Shown here: positions 7,896 to 16,537 of the stretch, piece after piece
Layout: every line of letters begins with the position of its first letter
How positions within the stretch are numbered: position 1 is the stretch's first letter
Assembly (NCBI GenBank): GCA_023411115.1
Contig: JAEYPF010000014.1
Coordinates: 1-64,000, forward strand
DNA: 64,000 nucleotides
Reading direction: 5' to 3'
Origin: Methanobacteriota archaeon
GTDB lineage: Archaea; Methanobacteriota; Methanobacteria; Methanobacteriales; Methanobacteriaceae
The notes under the pieces: generated by a model
What the model saw: the letters and a program-made list of their open reading frames with translations, nothing else
The model's database searches: none
What the model was told of the DNA's origin: nothing
Translations under genes and position numbers: made by a program

Positions 7896-8489
7896 ATGGT
7901 AAAATTCACCACTAGAGAGATCAGAGATATCATAATTTCAATGTTTGTAATATCATTGGCATTCGCTTTTATATTCTCAAGAACGAATTTAAATAATGTA
8001 ATTTTTTATCTGCCAATTACGTTAGTTGTAGTTGGATTTGGATTTATATTACATGAATTAGCTCATAAATTCGTTGCTATAAAATATGGTTACTGGGCAG
8101 AATTTAGAATGTGGACACAGGGCTTAATTTTTGCTTTAATTACCGCATATTTTGGAATCGTTTTTGCAGCACCCGGAGCAGTTTATATTCATGGATATCA
8201 CATTAAAACCAGTGAAAATGGTATAATATCCCTTGCAGGGCCAGCTACTAACATTTTTCTGGCATTAATATTCTTATCGATATTTTTTATTTCCCAAAAC
8301 AGCCTATTAAGTTATATTGCTATCCTTGGAGTAACAGTAAATAGCTTTTTAGCAGTATTCAATTTAATACCCTTCTTTATTTGGGATGGGGCTAAAATTT
8401 TCAGGTGGAATCCAATAATATGGGCACTTACAATGGGAGTAGCTTTAATAGTATGGGTTTATTCAATTTTTGGCATTAATATAATTTAA
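7896..8489 (+). CDS. M50-family membrane zinc metalloprotease
   Basis: A 197-residue polytopic membrane protein of the site-2 protease class, which cuts substrates inside or near the membrane. The zinc-binding HExxH is visible as LHELAHKF at about residue 50, and the third ligand lies in the NLIPFFIWDGAKIF segment (NxxPxxxxDG motif) near residue 160. About five hydrophobic segments are present. There is no PDZ or CBS domain, so this is the minimal archaeal form. The TATA box is only about 25 bases before the ATG and no Shine-Dalgarno is evident, so the transcript is probably leaderless. The substrate is unknown. Confidence 0.88.
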   Translation: MVKFTTREIRDIIISMFVISLAFAFIFSRTNLNNVIFYLPITLVVVGFGFILHELAHKFVAIKYGYWAEFRMWTQGLIFALITAYFGIVFAAPGAVYIHGYHIKTSENGIISLAGPATNIFLALIFLSIFFISQNSLLSYIAILGVTVNSFLAVFNLIPFFIWDGAKIFRWNPIIWALTMGVALIVWVYSIFGINII

Positions 8490-8564
8490 AATGTTCAAAT
8501 AAGTTTTAGATAATAAAAACTATAATTAACACTTAAAATTTAATTAACTTATCAAGTGATGCTG

Positions 8565-9776
8565 ATGTTTAAAGAAGTTCCAGTAAAATATTTTGGATGC
8601 ACACACAGGGCGATGTCTCCAGAGGAGACTATTAACTGGGTAAAAGATAAGTTAAAGGCTGCAGGTGTTACTAGAGTAACTGAAATAACTCATCTTGACA
8701 GAATTGGAATACCAGTTTATTCTGCAATTAGGCCGTCTGCTGCAGAGGGTGCGGTGAGCATTTATGCTGGAAAAGGTGCCACAAGGGACCAGGCTAAAGC
8801 ATCAGCTATGATGGAAGCTTTTGAAAGATATTCTGCAGAACTTCAAGAAGATGATATAAAAACTAATTTAATTTCAGCTTGTTTTGATGAAATAGAAGGA
8901 TGCATAGATCCTAAATCACTTGTACTACCCAAATTGCCATTCGACCCACAAAAAAGGGAACTGAACTGGATAAAAGCAGTTAACATAAAAAATGATGGGG
9001 AATACATGGTGCCTGCTGATGCGGTATTCCACCCATATGTTACATCTGGCGGTATAAACCTGTTTAAATCAAATACAAATGGGCTTGCATCTGGGAATAA
9101 AATAGAAGAAGCCGTATTTCACGGTATCACCGAAGTTATTGAAAGGGATGCATGGAGCTTATTTGAAGTTAAAAGGAAGGGCGCTCCTGAAATAGACCCT
9201 GAATCTGTTGAAAATCCCATAATCCTGGAACTACTGGATAAATTCAAAAAAGAGGGAATCGATGTTAAAATAGTGAATTTAACATCTGATGTTGAAGCGG
9301 CCACAATTGCGGCAGTTTCAGATGACACAGTTTTAAAAGATCCTGCACTGCTTACACTGGGGGTTGGAACTCACTTGGACCCTGAAATAGCGGTTATGAG
9401 GGCTTTAACAGAAGTGGCTCAAAGCCGCGCCACCCAGATTCATGGTACAAGAGAAGATACCACTCGTGCTGTTTTCATGAGGAAGGCAGGCTACGAGCGA
9501 ATGAAACGGATTAATAAACACTGGTTTGGTGAATCTGAAGAAGTCATTGACATGGGAAAAATCAAAAATAGGGCAGGAAAATCATTTAGGGAAGATATAG
9601 AAACATCTTTAAAACTTTTGGAAAAGATTGGAGTTAAAGATGTTTTATTTGTAGATCTCTCAAGGGATGAGATTGAGATACCTGTTGTAAGGGTTATAAT
9701 TCCCGGATTAGAAGTCTATTCTGTCGATGCTGAAAGGGTTGGGAAAAGACTTGTCAGAAAACGGAAAGCTAATTAA
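8565..9776 (+). CDS. ycaO: YcaO-family protein, methanogenesis marker 1
   Basis: A 403-residue YcaO protein of the methanogenesis marker 1 type. YcaO enzymes use ATP to activate peptide backbone amides; in methanogens this member, with TfuA, is known to install thioglycine in the McrA subunit of methyl-CoM reductase. The ATP-binding signatures are visible: AKASAMMEAFERYSAE, then HGITEVIERDAW and RALTEVAQSRA. I place the start at the ATG after the ribosome-site-like GTGAT, not at the GTG nine bases earlier. No tfuA lies next to it. The Mo-oxidoreductase gene starts inside its 3' end, in another frame. Confidence 0.9.
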   Translation: MFKEVPVKYFGCTHRAMSPEETINWVKDKLKAAGVTRVTEITHLDRIGIPVYSAIRPSAAEGAVSIYAGKGATRDQAKASAMMEAFERYSAELQEDDIKTNLISACFDEIEGCIDPKSLVLPKLPFDPQKRELNWIKAVNIKNDGEYMVPADAVFHPYVTSGGINLFKSNTNGLASGNKIEEAVFHGITEVIERDAWSLFEVKRKGAPEIDPESVENPIILELLDKFKKEGIDVKIVNLTSDVEAATIAAVSDDTVLKDPALLTLGVGTHLDPEIAVMRALTEVAQSRATQIHGTREDTTRAVFMRKAGYERMKRINKHWFGESEEVIDMGKIKNRAGKSFREDIETSLKLLEKIGVKDVLFVDLSRDEIEIPVVRVIIPGLEVYSVDAERVGKRLVRKRKAN

Positions 9777-10677
9777 AAAAATACTGCGCTGGACTCTTGC
9801 AGTTGTAACTGTTCTTGTTCTTATTTCTGGCCTTGGAATTACTTATTATACAACCACTGAGTATCTAACTGCAGGACTGCTATCTAAAACTGCAGCTTTC
9901 TGGATTCATTTTTATTTAATTATTCCTTTTGTAGTATTGTTTGCTCTTCATATTTTTATAAAGCCTGTACTTAAGGTATTTAATGGATTAAAATCGCGTA
10001 AAGGGTTTTTAAGCACTAACAAAATTATCATCATCGCAGTTTTGATTATATTCGCTATTTCAGTTTATGCAGCTGCAAATGCATTTAAGCCAGAGACCAT
10101 CAGGCTGGATAACGTTGAAGTTAAGGAGTATAAAGGGCAGAAACTCTCTTCTGTAAATGATTTTAGAGAAAATTCAATAAAAGGCCCTCAATACATTGAT
10201 ATCAATAAATACCGGCTTGAAGTTACAGGACTTGTAAGTAATCCTAAAAATTATACCTATGACGAGGTTACAAAAGACCATCAAAACTATGAAAAGGTTG
10301 TGAAACTGGATTGTGTTGAAGGTTGGGATGTAACCATTCTCTGGAAAGGTGTTCTTGTAAAAGACCTTATAAAAGAAACAAATCCCTCTCCAAATGCCAA
10401 TACAATAATATTTTATGCTTACGACGGGTATTCAACTTCATTTCCCCTGGACTATGTTGAAAATAATAACATACTGCTTGCCTATAAAATGAACAATGTC
10501 ACCATTCCTCAAGAGCGAGGTTTCCCATTCCAGCTTGTTGCAGAGGATAAATGGGGATATAAATGGATTAAATGGGTAACTAAAATTGAATTGTCCAACA
10601 ATGTCAGTTATCAGGGGTACTGGGAAAGCAGGGGTTATTCTAATAGTGGAAATTTAAATGAGAATTTTTTGAAGTAA
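9727..10677 (+). CDS. Membrane-anchored molybdopterin oxidoreductase (sulfite-oxidase fold)
   Basis: A protein of up to 316 residues with an N-terminal membrane part of three helices and a C-terminal Mo-cofactor domain of the sulfite oxidase/YedY type. The helices contain WIHFYL and LHIFI, spaced like a heme-binding His pair. The catalytic domain shows YRLEVTGLV, the Mo-ligand Cys in LDCVEGW, and GFPFQLV...KWGYKWIKWV. The substrate is unknown. The start is uncertain: ATG 9727 overlaps YcaO by 50 bases, and TTG 9751 is an alternative. A molybdenum or tungsten oxidase outside the usual methanogen set is noteworthy. Methanobacteriales lack known cytochromes, so heme binding is only a suggestion. 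Confidence 0.82.
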   Translation: MLKGLGKDLSENGKLIKKILRWTLAVVTVLVLISGLGITYYTTTEYLTAGLLSKTAAFWIHFYLIIPFVVLFALHIFIKPVLKVFNGLKSRKGFLSTNKIIIIAVLIIFAISVYAAANAFKPETIRLDNVEVKEYKGQKLSSVNDFRENSIKGPQYIDINKYRLEVTGLVSNPKNYTYDEVTKDHQNYEKVVKLDCVEGWDVTILWKGVLVKDLIKETNPSPNANTIIFYAYDGYSTSFPLDYVENNNILLAYKMNNVTIPQERGFPFQLVAEDKWGYKWIKWVTKIELSNNVSYQGYWESRGYSNSGNLNENFLK

Positions 10678-10824
10678 TTTAAGAGTAAATTTTGTTTTAT
10701 ACATCTTTTTTTTTATTTTATTGCCTTTAAATCAAAAAATATTAATTTTACATGGATTAATATAATAAATAGGTTAAGTGATTCATGAATTTTTTCATGA
10801 TTTTTAGTTTACAGGAAGATTTCT

Positions 10825-11526
10825 ATGGCAGCCCAGAAAAACGAAGTATCAAAAGCTATGTTTATTTTCTCAATAGTTTACATTCTAATATTTCCCATAT
10901 TGCTTCTTATTCTTGCAGGGGACTGGTTCTGGATTCAAGGATGGCTTTTTAATATCTGGTTTATTGTACTGGGTTTTTCAACAGTGATTTATTTGTATTT
11001 TAAAGACCCGGGATTACTTGCTGAAAGATTTAGAAGGCCGGGAACTGGTGGAGAGAAAGGATGGGATAAGTACTGGCTTTATATTTTTTTAATGTTGTTT
11101 ATAATCTGGTTTGTGATCATACCTTTAGATGCTAAAAGATATGTATGGACCACTTATTTTCCATTATGGCTGGAAGTTATTGGTGGAATCCTATTATTGC
11201 CTGGACTATTCTTTACATTCCGAGCGTTGGCTGATAATCCCTATGCATCAGCTGAAGTTAGAATACAAACAGAAAGAAAGCAACACGTGGTTTCAACTGG
11301 AGTTTATGGCTTTGTGAGGCACCCTATGTATCTTGGAGGAATATGTTACTTAATAGGAGCTCCTATGCTGCTTGGCTCTAAATATGGCGTTTTACTCAGC
11401 ATATTAATGGTAGTTTTTATTGTTGTAAGGATAATTGGGGAAGAAAAAGCGCTGGTTGAGGAACTGGAAGGATATGAATATTACAAAAAGAAGGTGAAGT
11501 ACAGGCTCGTGCCTCATATTTGGTAG
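10825..11526 (+). CDS. ICMT/PEMT-like membrane methyltransferase, copy 1
   Basis: A 233-residue membrane protein of the isoprenylcysteine carboxyl methyltransferase/phospholipid methyltransferase superfamily, which transfers a methyl group from S-adenosylmethionine inside the membrane. Five hydrophobic helices surround the conserved C-terminal motif GVYGFVRHPMYLGGI and the late EEKALVEELEGYEYYKKKV, which form the SAM pocket. Length is normal. A paralogue of very similar sequence lies at 12309, separated by a gene on the opposite strand. A hairpin TCATGAA/TTCATGA at 10783-10800 lies near the expected transcription start. The acceptor may be a lipid or prenylated compound; unknown. Confidence 0.86.
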   Translation: MAAQKNEVSKAMFIFSIVYILIFPILLLILAGDWFWIQGWLFNIWFIVLGFSTVIYLYFKDPGLLAERFRRPGTGGEKGWDKYWLYIFLMLFIIWFVIIPLDAKRYVWTTYFPLWLEVIGGILLLPGLFFTFRALADNPYASAEVRIQTERKQHVVSTGVYGFVRHPMYLGGICYLIGAPMLLGSKYGVLLSILMVVFIVVRIIGEEKALVEELEGYEYYKKKVKYRLVPHIW

Positions 11527-11620
11527 TAGAATTGGAAATTAGCGTAATAAATATTAATATGAGTTTAAAAAGGGTTATAAAAGGTTCTATAAAGTATTAA
11601 ATGCTTATATTTAGATTAAT

Positions 11621-12016
11621 TCAATCTCTTTCTTCCTGATATATTTGAACATGGTCAAATAAACTGAATAAAATAATAACAAGCATTCCAACGATGTACC
11701 AGTGGTAATCATTAAGTTCCTCATCATTTATACTTTCTAATTCTTTTCCCATTTCATTAAGCGAGATAATACCTTTTTCTAATCTTAATTTTGTTTTATC
11801 CTTTTCATAAGGCTGAAATTCTAAATCTTGAAGTCTGGCGTTTAAAAAGTTAGATATCCTTTGAAGCGACTGCCCAATTTCTTTTGAATCTCCTTTTTTG
11901 ATTACATCGGGATCTCCAAGGCTTTTTATAAATGGCGTATCAGATATGCCTCCAATCCCGTTTATGACATTCATGAAGGATTCTTCAATTTTATTTAGGG
12001 GTTGGGAGTTATTCAT
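11621..12016 (-). CDS. Membrane-anchored protein of unknown function (131 aa)
   Basis: A 131-residue protein that I do not recognise. The first 100 residues are hydrophilic and largely helical (IGQSLQRISNFLNARLQDL and RLEKGIISLNEMGKEL), followed by one hydrophobic segment (WYIVGMLVIILFSLF) and a charged tail, so it is tail-anchored with a cytoplasmic or external helical domain. It sits on the opposite strand between two paralogous methyltransferases; this may reflect insertion of the gene during duplication. No Shine-Dalgarno is evident. Confidence 0.68.
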   Translation of the reverse strand: MNNSQPLNKIEESFMNVINGIGGISDTPFIKSLGDPDVIKKGDSKEIGQSLQRISNFLNARLQDLEFQPYEKDKTKLRLEKGIISLNEMGKELESINDEELNDYHWYIVGMLVIILFSLFDHVQIYQEERD

Positions 12017-12308
12017 AGTAATAATATTGTAATAAATGTTATTTCAACTTTTATCGAAATTCAACGTTATCTGGAAATAATTACCTTTTTCCAATAAACT
12101 GTTTTATTTAACTTTAACAGCAAATTAGAGGATTATAAATAATTTTTTCAATTTAGTTTTTATGCATCCAATTTGAAAATCAGCATTTATGCTTATTAAC
12201 GTATGATAAAATATATAGCTAAGTATTACTAAATATTATGATGAGTATTTAAAATTATCTGCTTGAAATTTAGATAAAAAAGGCTATTAAATTAAATGGG
12301 GACTTAAT

Positions 12309-12995
12309 GTGTCAGATGAAAGAAATAAAGTAGTAATGCAATGTATTTTACTTCTTATATGGCCCGCCTTAATTCTTTTTATTTCAGGAAACTGGTTCTG
12401 GGTTGAAGGTTGGATTTTTGGTGTATGGTTTGTTGTAGTGTCGTTATCAAGAATTTTATATATGTATCATAAAGACCCTGAACTGCTTCAAGAACGAGCC
12501 AGAGATCCGGGGACAGGCAACCAGAAGGGGTGGGATAAATATCTTGTTTATTTACTTGTGATGACTTTTTTAATCTGGTTTGTGACTATGCCGCTTGATG
12601 CTGAAAGATTTGCATGGACTACTAATTTTCCTTTACTATTAAAAGTTCTTGGAGGAGTTCTACTGGCAGCATCATTCTTCTTCATATACAGGGCATATAC
12701 CGATAACACATTTTTATCGCCTTTCGTTAGGATACAAGAAGAGCGGGAGCATCAGGTAGTTTCAACTGGAGTTTATGGCTTTGTGAGGCATCCTATGTAT
12801 CTGGGGGCAGTGCTGCTTTTTATAGGTACGCCACTGCTACTTGGCTCTAAATATGGTATTTTACTTGGGGTGTTGATGTCCTTTATTGTTGTAGTCCGGA
12901 TAATTGGAGAAGAAAATACTCTGGTCAACGAACTGGAAGGATACATTGATTACAAAAAGAAAGTAAAGAACAGACTTATCCCTTTTTTATGGTAA
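12309..12995 (+). CDS. ICMT/PEMT-like membrane methyltransferase, copy 2
   Basis: A 228-residue paralogue of the protein at 10825, clearly alike along its whole length. Shared blocks include GNWFWVEGW/GDWFWIQGW, GTGNQKGWDKYL, VVSTGVYGFVRHPMYLG and the C-terminal VNELEGYIDYKKKVKNRL. The family moves a methyl group from SAM to a lipid-like acceptor within the membrane. GTG start after GGGGAC. The SAM-site motif is intact, so both copies are probably active; divergence is greatest in the middle loop (FLSPFVRIQEERE), which may alter substrate choice. It has its own 290-base upstream region, so it is not simply co-transcribed with copy 1. Confidence 0.86.
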   Translation: MSDERNKVVMQCILLLIWPALILFISGNWFWVEGWIFGVWFVVVSLSRILYMYHKDPELLQERARDPGTGNQKGWDKYLVYLLVMTFLIWFVTMPLDAERFAWTTNFPLLLKVLGGVLLAASFFFIYRAYTDNTFLSPFVRIQEEREHQVVSTGVYGFVRHPMYLGAVLLFIGTPLLLGSKYGILLGVLMSFIVVVRIIGEENTLVNELEGYIDYKKKVKNRLIPFLW

Positions 12996-13120
12996 CAAAA
13001 ATTTAAACCTTTACTTCAAACTTATTTTTAAAAGGATTATCTAGATAAATTTTACATGTCTATGTAGTTGTTTTATGAGATGCGCTGGAATTAATACTTA
13101 AATCTTTTGTTTGTCGCAGT

Positions 13121-13194
13121 AGAGAATAGTAGCTTGTATGAAAATAGGAAGTAACAGCTTTTATGAGAATAGAAAATAACGGCTTATATAAAAT
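13121..13194. repeat. Three imperfect 25-bp tandem repeats
   Basis: Units at 13121-13145, 13146-13170 and 13171-13194 share the pattern AGxAAxTAxxxGCTTxTATxAxAAT. The third unit contains a TATA-like TTATATAAAA, just upstream of the gene starting at 13219. They could be accumulated promoter or operator half-sites. Confidence 0.5.
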
Positions 13195-13218
13195 ATACAA
13201 TGTTTAAGCGGGGATTTT

Positions 13219-13929
13219 ATTTCACTGGATAAAGAGCCTAAAGATACTAAAAATAATTTAAAAGAGTCTGAATTCACCAGGAAACTAGCTATTCCCATGA
13301 TGATAATCCCTTTAGTAATTCTAGTCATTTTTTACAGGGGAATTTTAAATGGATTTGATGAATCAGCACCGTTTATTTATTTTGTTATATTCGTAATCAT
13401 TTCCTTTGCATTATATATCATCCTACCAATTATGGATGAATGGAAAGATCATAGGATATACATAGGTATTATTGGTATTATACTGGTAAGTTCCATTGTA
13501 TTTGGGGCTTTAAGTTTACAAGAACTAAGTAAAGTAGAAGTTAACATTGTCAATCCAGAGATGGGGTCAACGGTACAGGCACAGTTTGTAATATCTGGTT
13601 TATTTAAAAATATTCCTGAAAATAAGGATATATGGTTGTATGCTGTTAATCCGGTAAATAAAAAATATTACCCCGAGCCAATGCCGGTAACTAAATTAGG
13701 CAGAGTTCATTCAGGCGCCGGATCATGGGATTATTATGGTATGGCAGGTACAAATAGATTTAAAGGTTCTAATAAACATTTCCAGATAGGTATTTTCATA
13801 TCAAATCAGACAGATAGAAATTATATTGAACAGGAAATAAGGCGCTTAAAGGGTAGTAGTAGAGGCATGAACTACCTGCCTGATGGAATTGAAGATCTCG
13901 GAATTAAAATTAACGTTACTAAAATATAA
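13219..13929 (+). CDS. Two-helix membrane protein with exterior domain; probable AUU start
   Basis: A protein of about 236 residues of unknown function. Two or three hydrophobic segments (about residues 27-45, 53-70 and 80-98) precede an outside domain of about 130 residues with SKVEVNIVNPEMGSTV, a bacterial-Ig-like beta pattern, and GAGSWDYYGMAG. The first ATG in frame (13297) has no ribosome site and would cut off a sensible cytoplasmic N-terminus. The frame opens after a stop at 13189 and the only well-placed codon is ATT at 13219, five bases after GGGGA, matching the spacing of ATG starts such as GGGGAATTCAATG nearby. The AUU start is inference. Confidence 0.72.
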   Translation: MSLDKEPKDTKNNLKESEFTRKLAIPMMIIPLVILVIFYRGILNGFDESAPFIYFVIFVIISFALYIILPIMDEWKDHRIYIGIIGIILVSSIVFGALSLQELSKVEVNIVNPEMGSTVQAQFVISGLFKNIPENKDIWLYAVNPVNKKYYPEPMPVTKLGRVHSGAGSWDYYGMAGTNRFKGSNKHFQIGIFISNQTDRNYIEQEIRRLKGSSRGMNYLPDGIEDLGIKINVTKI

Positions 13930-14152
13930 ATGACTCATAAGAATTTTCACGCCATTTATCTTATATACTATTTTTTTAATTAACCTAAATGTAAGCACTT
14001 TATAAATGGCATACGATTGAAATTGAGATATCTGGGATTTTTAATTAGGTTTAAATAATATTAATTAATATTATTATAATTTAGTCTTCGTTCACAGAAA
14101 TTTCAATTTTTGTGGATTTATTATATGCTTATAACTGATAATAGGTGATTAA

Positions 14153-14617
14153 ATGACGGGTAACCCTACTTTGAACTCTCAATATGTTAATTCTTTTTCA
14201 GTTTTATTAGTTGAGGATAATTCTGCAGATGCTCACCTAATCAGGGAATTTTTAAATGAAATTAGTATAGATATGAATTTACATGTTGTACGTAATGGAA
14301 AAGAGGCTATGGACTTCTTATATAAATATCATAAATACAACGATGATAAACGATGTCCTAATTTCGTGATTTTAGATTTAAATTTGCCAAAGATGAGTGG
14401 AAGAGAAGTTTTGAAGGAAATTAAGAATGATGATGACTTAAGGAGAATACCTGTAATGATTCTTACAACTTCAACAGCAGAAGAGGATATAAAAGAATGC
14501 TATAACAATTATGCCAATTGTTATATCACTAAACCCCTTGATTTTGATGAATTTGCAAAGGCTATGGAATCAATTAAAATCTTCTGGTTCAATACAGCCC
14601 AACTTCCAAAATATTGA
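14153..14617 (+). CDS. Response regulator, Rcp1-like single receiver domain
   Basis: A 154-residue stand-alone receiver domain. The phospho-acceptor Asp lies in FVILDLNLPKMSGREVL, the acidic pair in LLVEDNSADAHL, the switch Thr in VMILTTSTAEEDI and the Lys in CYITKPLDFDEF. The sequence pattern, with the YHKYNDDKRCPNFVILDLNLP stretch broken around the acceptor Asp, is that of Rcp1-type regulators that partner phytochrome-like or PAS/GAF kinases. There is no output domain, so it acts by phosphotransfer or protein contact. The GGTGATTAA site precedes the ATG. The histidine kinase fragment at the window start is a possible but unproven partner. Confidence 0.93.
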   Translation: MTGNPTLNSQYVNSFSVLLVEDNSADAHLIREFLNEISIDMNLHVVRNGKEAMDFLYKYHKYNDDKRCPNFVILDLNLPKMSGREVLKEIKNDDDLRRIPVMILTTSTAEEDIKECYNNYANCYITKPLDFDEFAKAMESIKIFWFNTAQLPKY

Positions 14618-14629
14618 TTAGTTTAAATA

Positions 14630-15067
14630 TTAGATATTGGCCTGTAAAATTCTTTTGAACTTTCTCCAGTGAATATGTATGTGGAAAAAAAGCACAATTG
14701 CCAGTATTATCCCTGTTTCTACATGCCAGAAAAGTAAATTAAAATTAAGATTGAACCTTAACCCATAATCTGTTATTAGTATAAGAATTATTCCAGTTAT
14801 TCCTGAAATTAACATGCTTCCAACAAGTACAATGCTCCATATTTGCTTGTACCTGACTTTTCTTATTATTTTACTGTCATAGAGAAGATAACTTACTAAG
14901 TAGAGCATAATTAATGCCAGTGCTATTGGTAAAACATTATAATCAGGGTTATAAGCTTCTCCACTGCCAACAAATCCCTGGGTGCTTGACTGGTCACTAG
15001 TTTGTGCGTAAGTAGCTGCTGGAGTCAAAAAAGCAACTATGAGTAAAATTATTAATATGTTTTTCAT
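14630..15067 (-). CDS. His-rich membrane protein with signal peptide (DUF4405-like)
   Basis: A 145-residue protein with a cleavable-looking signal peptide (LIILLIVAFLTPAATYA), a short outside stretch and three hydrophobic helices. The last helix reads FWHVETGIILAIVLFFHIHIHWRKF, with histidines spaced like the heme-ligand pairs of small cytochrome b-type or DUF4405 proteins. The gene at 15075 encodes a close relative without the signal peptide, seven bases upstream on the same strand. Methanobacteriales are generally thought to lack cytochromes, so the histidines may bind another cofactor or metal. Function unknown. Confidence 0.72.
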   Translation of the reverse strand: MKNILIILLIVAFLTPAATYAQTSDQSSTQGFVGSGEAYNPDYNVLPIALALIMLYLVSYLLYDSKIIRKVRYKQIWSIVLVGSMLISGITGIILILITDYGLRFNLNFNLLFWHVETGIILAIVLFFHIHIHWRKFKRILQANI

Positions 15068-15074
15068 TGTATCA

Positions 15075-15389
15075 CTAGACCCTCAACGTGATTCTTTTAA
15101 ACCGTTCCCAATGAAGATGAATGTGGAACAGGGCAATTATAAACAGGATTACACCCACTTCAACATGCCAGAAAACCATAATTGCGTTTATATCGATGCT
15201 TATTCCATATTCTGCAAGTATACTGATGATGAGTCCAATGGTAGCCAGAATTAAACCTATTACAAAAATCGCTATGTTCCATATTTTTGCGTGCATTGCC
15301 TCTGTAATTACACTTTCTTTATACAGCACATATGTTATTGCATATACAATTATGATTATAAGTGAAACTGGAACGAATTCGTATGACAT
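15075..15389 (-). CDS. His-rich three-helix membrane protein (DUF4405-like)
   Basis: A 104-residue membrane protein related to the downstream gene product. Three hydrophobic helices are visible; the last is FWHVEVGVILFIIALFHIHL followed by HWERFKRI, carrying four histidines in a helix-compatible spacing. Both proteins share YxLYxxxxIxxxxxxxIW and the FWHVExG...HIHxHW block, so they are paralogues that may form a heterodimer. Operon partner is seven bases away. A similar WIH...LHI pattern occurs in the membrane part of the Mo-oxidoreductase at 9727. Heme binding is a possibility that the sequence alone cannot settle. Confidence 0.7.
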   Translation of the reverse strand: MSYEFVPVSLIIIIVYAITYVLYKESVITEAMHAKIWNIAIFVIGLILATIGLIISILAEYGISIDINAIMVFWHVEVGVILFIIALFHIHLHWERFKRITLRV

Positions 15390-15774
15390 TATAATAGGTA
15401 TGTTGAAAATTCATTATAAATTTTTATTTAACTATAATTAATTAAATCATCTGGAAATAAATTAACTACCTTGGACTTAAGATAATTATTTTTTTTGCTT
15501 TTTAGTAAATATACTTGCTATTAGGATTTTTATTGAAATTCTAGGATATAATATAGCGATAATTTTGTTTTCAAATAAAAATAGGAACATTAAAAATATG
15601 TATTCATGTATTATCTCATTAAATGGGTAAATTAGCTCTATTTTAAAGGCATTATATTGGCCAAAATGATGATCATATTGCTATTTTGTATTTTAATACA
15701 ATTTCAATGGCTTAAAATAGGTTTATATGCAATTAGAGTAAATGCATACTTATATAGTTAAGATGGGGAATTCA
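15390..15774. other. Non-coding AT-rich intergenic region
   Basis: A 385-base region between divergent transcripts. Near its right end lies a promoter block (GGCTTAAAATAGGTTTATAT) that is repeated, with changes, before the paralogous gene at 17175. Nothing else is evident. Confidence 0.5.
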
Positions 15775-16320
15775 ATGAAAAAATATGTAGTTCTTGTACT
15801 GGCAATAGTGGCTGTTGTAGTTTTTTTTTCGGGTTTTTTTACTTTTTCGAGTTATGCAAATCAGGGTAATAATACGTATAATTCCAATGGGATATCTTTT
15901 AATTATTCAAGTAGTTGGCAGAAAATTCCAAATGTTAAAACACAGAATGCACTTGCGGGAATTGGAGATCTAAAATCGGCAGATGAATCAACAGGTAATG
16001 TAAATACAGTGGTAATTGTTCAAAAAGTAGCATTACCATCAAATATGACATTAGAACAGTTTTATGATGATACGTATGCCAAATATGCTCAGGATTCAAC
16101 TTATCGGGCTGTTTCTAATAAAACTATTACAGTAAATGGCTTGGCTGGTTATGAAAATGTCCATAAGGTTATTGCAAATGGATTTTTAAAGGAAGAAAGG
16201 GTAATTTGGCTTGAGAAAAATGGAAATATTTATGTTATACTCTGTGGGGCATTAATTGGTGACTTTGATAGCCAGCAAGCAAATTTTGACATAGTGATAA
16301 AATCTTTCCGGATTCAATAA
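15775..16320 (+). CDS. PsbP-like exported protein, paralogue 1 (lipobox Cys lost)
   Basis: A 181-residue exported protein of the PsbP-related type, an alpha-beta domain found on many methanogen surface lipoproteins. After a signal segment (KKYVVLVLAIVAVVVFFSGF) the domain opens with YNSNGISFNYSSSWQKI and ends with QQANFDIVIKSFRI. The three paralogues at 17175, 17928 and 18583 have SGC at the end of the signal; here it is SGF, a one-base change in a T-rich stretch, so this copy should not be lipidated and may be membrane-held or released. The ATG follows GATGGGGAATTCA; the earlier in-frame ATG at 15742 has no ribosome site. Ligand and role are unknown. Confidence 0.8.
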   Translation: MKKYVVLVLAIVAVVVFFSGFFTFSSYANQGNNTYNSNGISFNYSSSWQKIPNVKTQNALAGIGDLKSADESTGNVNTVVIVQKVALPSNMTLEQFYDDTYAKYAQDSTYRAVSNKTITVNGLAGYENVHKVIANGFLKEERVIWLEKNGNIYVILCGALIGDFDSQQANFDIVIKSFRIQ

Positions 16321-16537
16321 ATTCCTTATTCTTTTTCTTTGTTTTTAATTTAGGTTCATAATGATCGATAAAATACATTTCAAATGTTAAAATAGAACCT
16401 ATATCTCATATTCTCATTTAAAATTTGGATAATATCTGTTTAATGTAATGCCTTATATTAATGTCCCCTAGAATACCTTTAAGTTAATTATATATACGAA
16501 AGCAACATATTCCTATATTATAAGTAGAGGGGATTCG

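Noticed and set aside
15742..15774. Upstream start for PsbP-like paralogue 1
   Set aside because: The ATG at 15742 has no ribosome site and would add residues before the signal peptide; the ATG at 15775 follows GGGGAATTCA.
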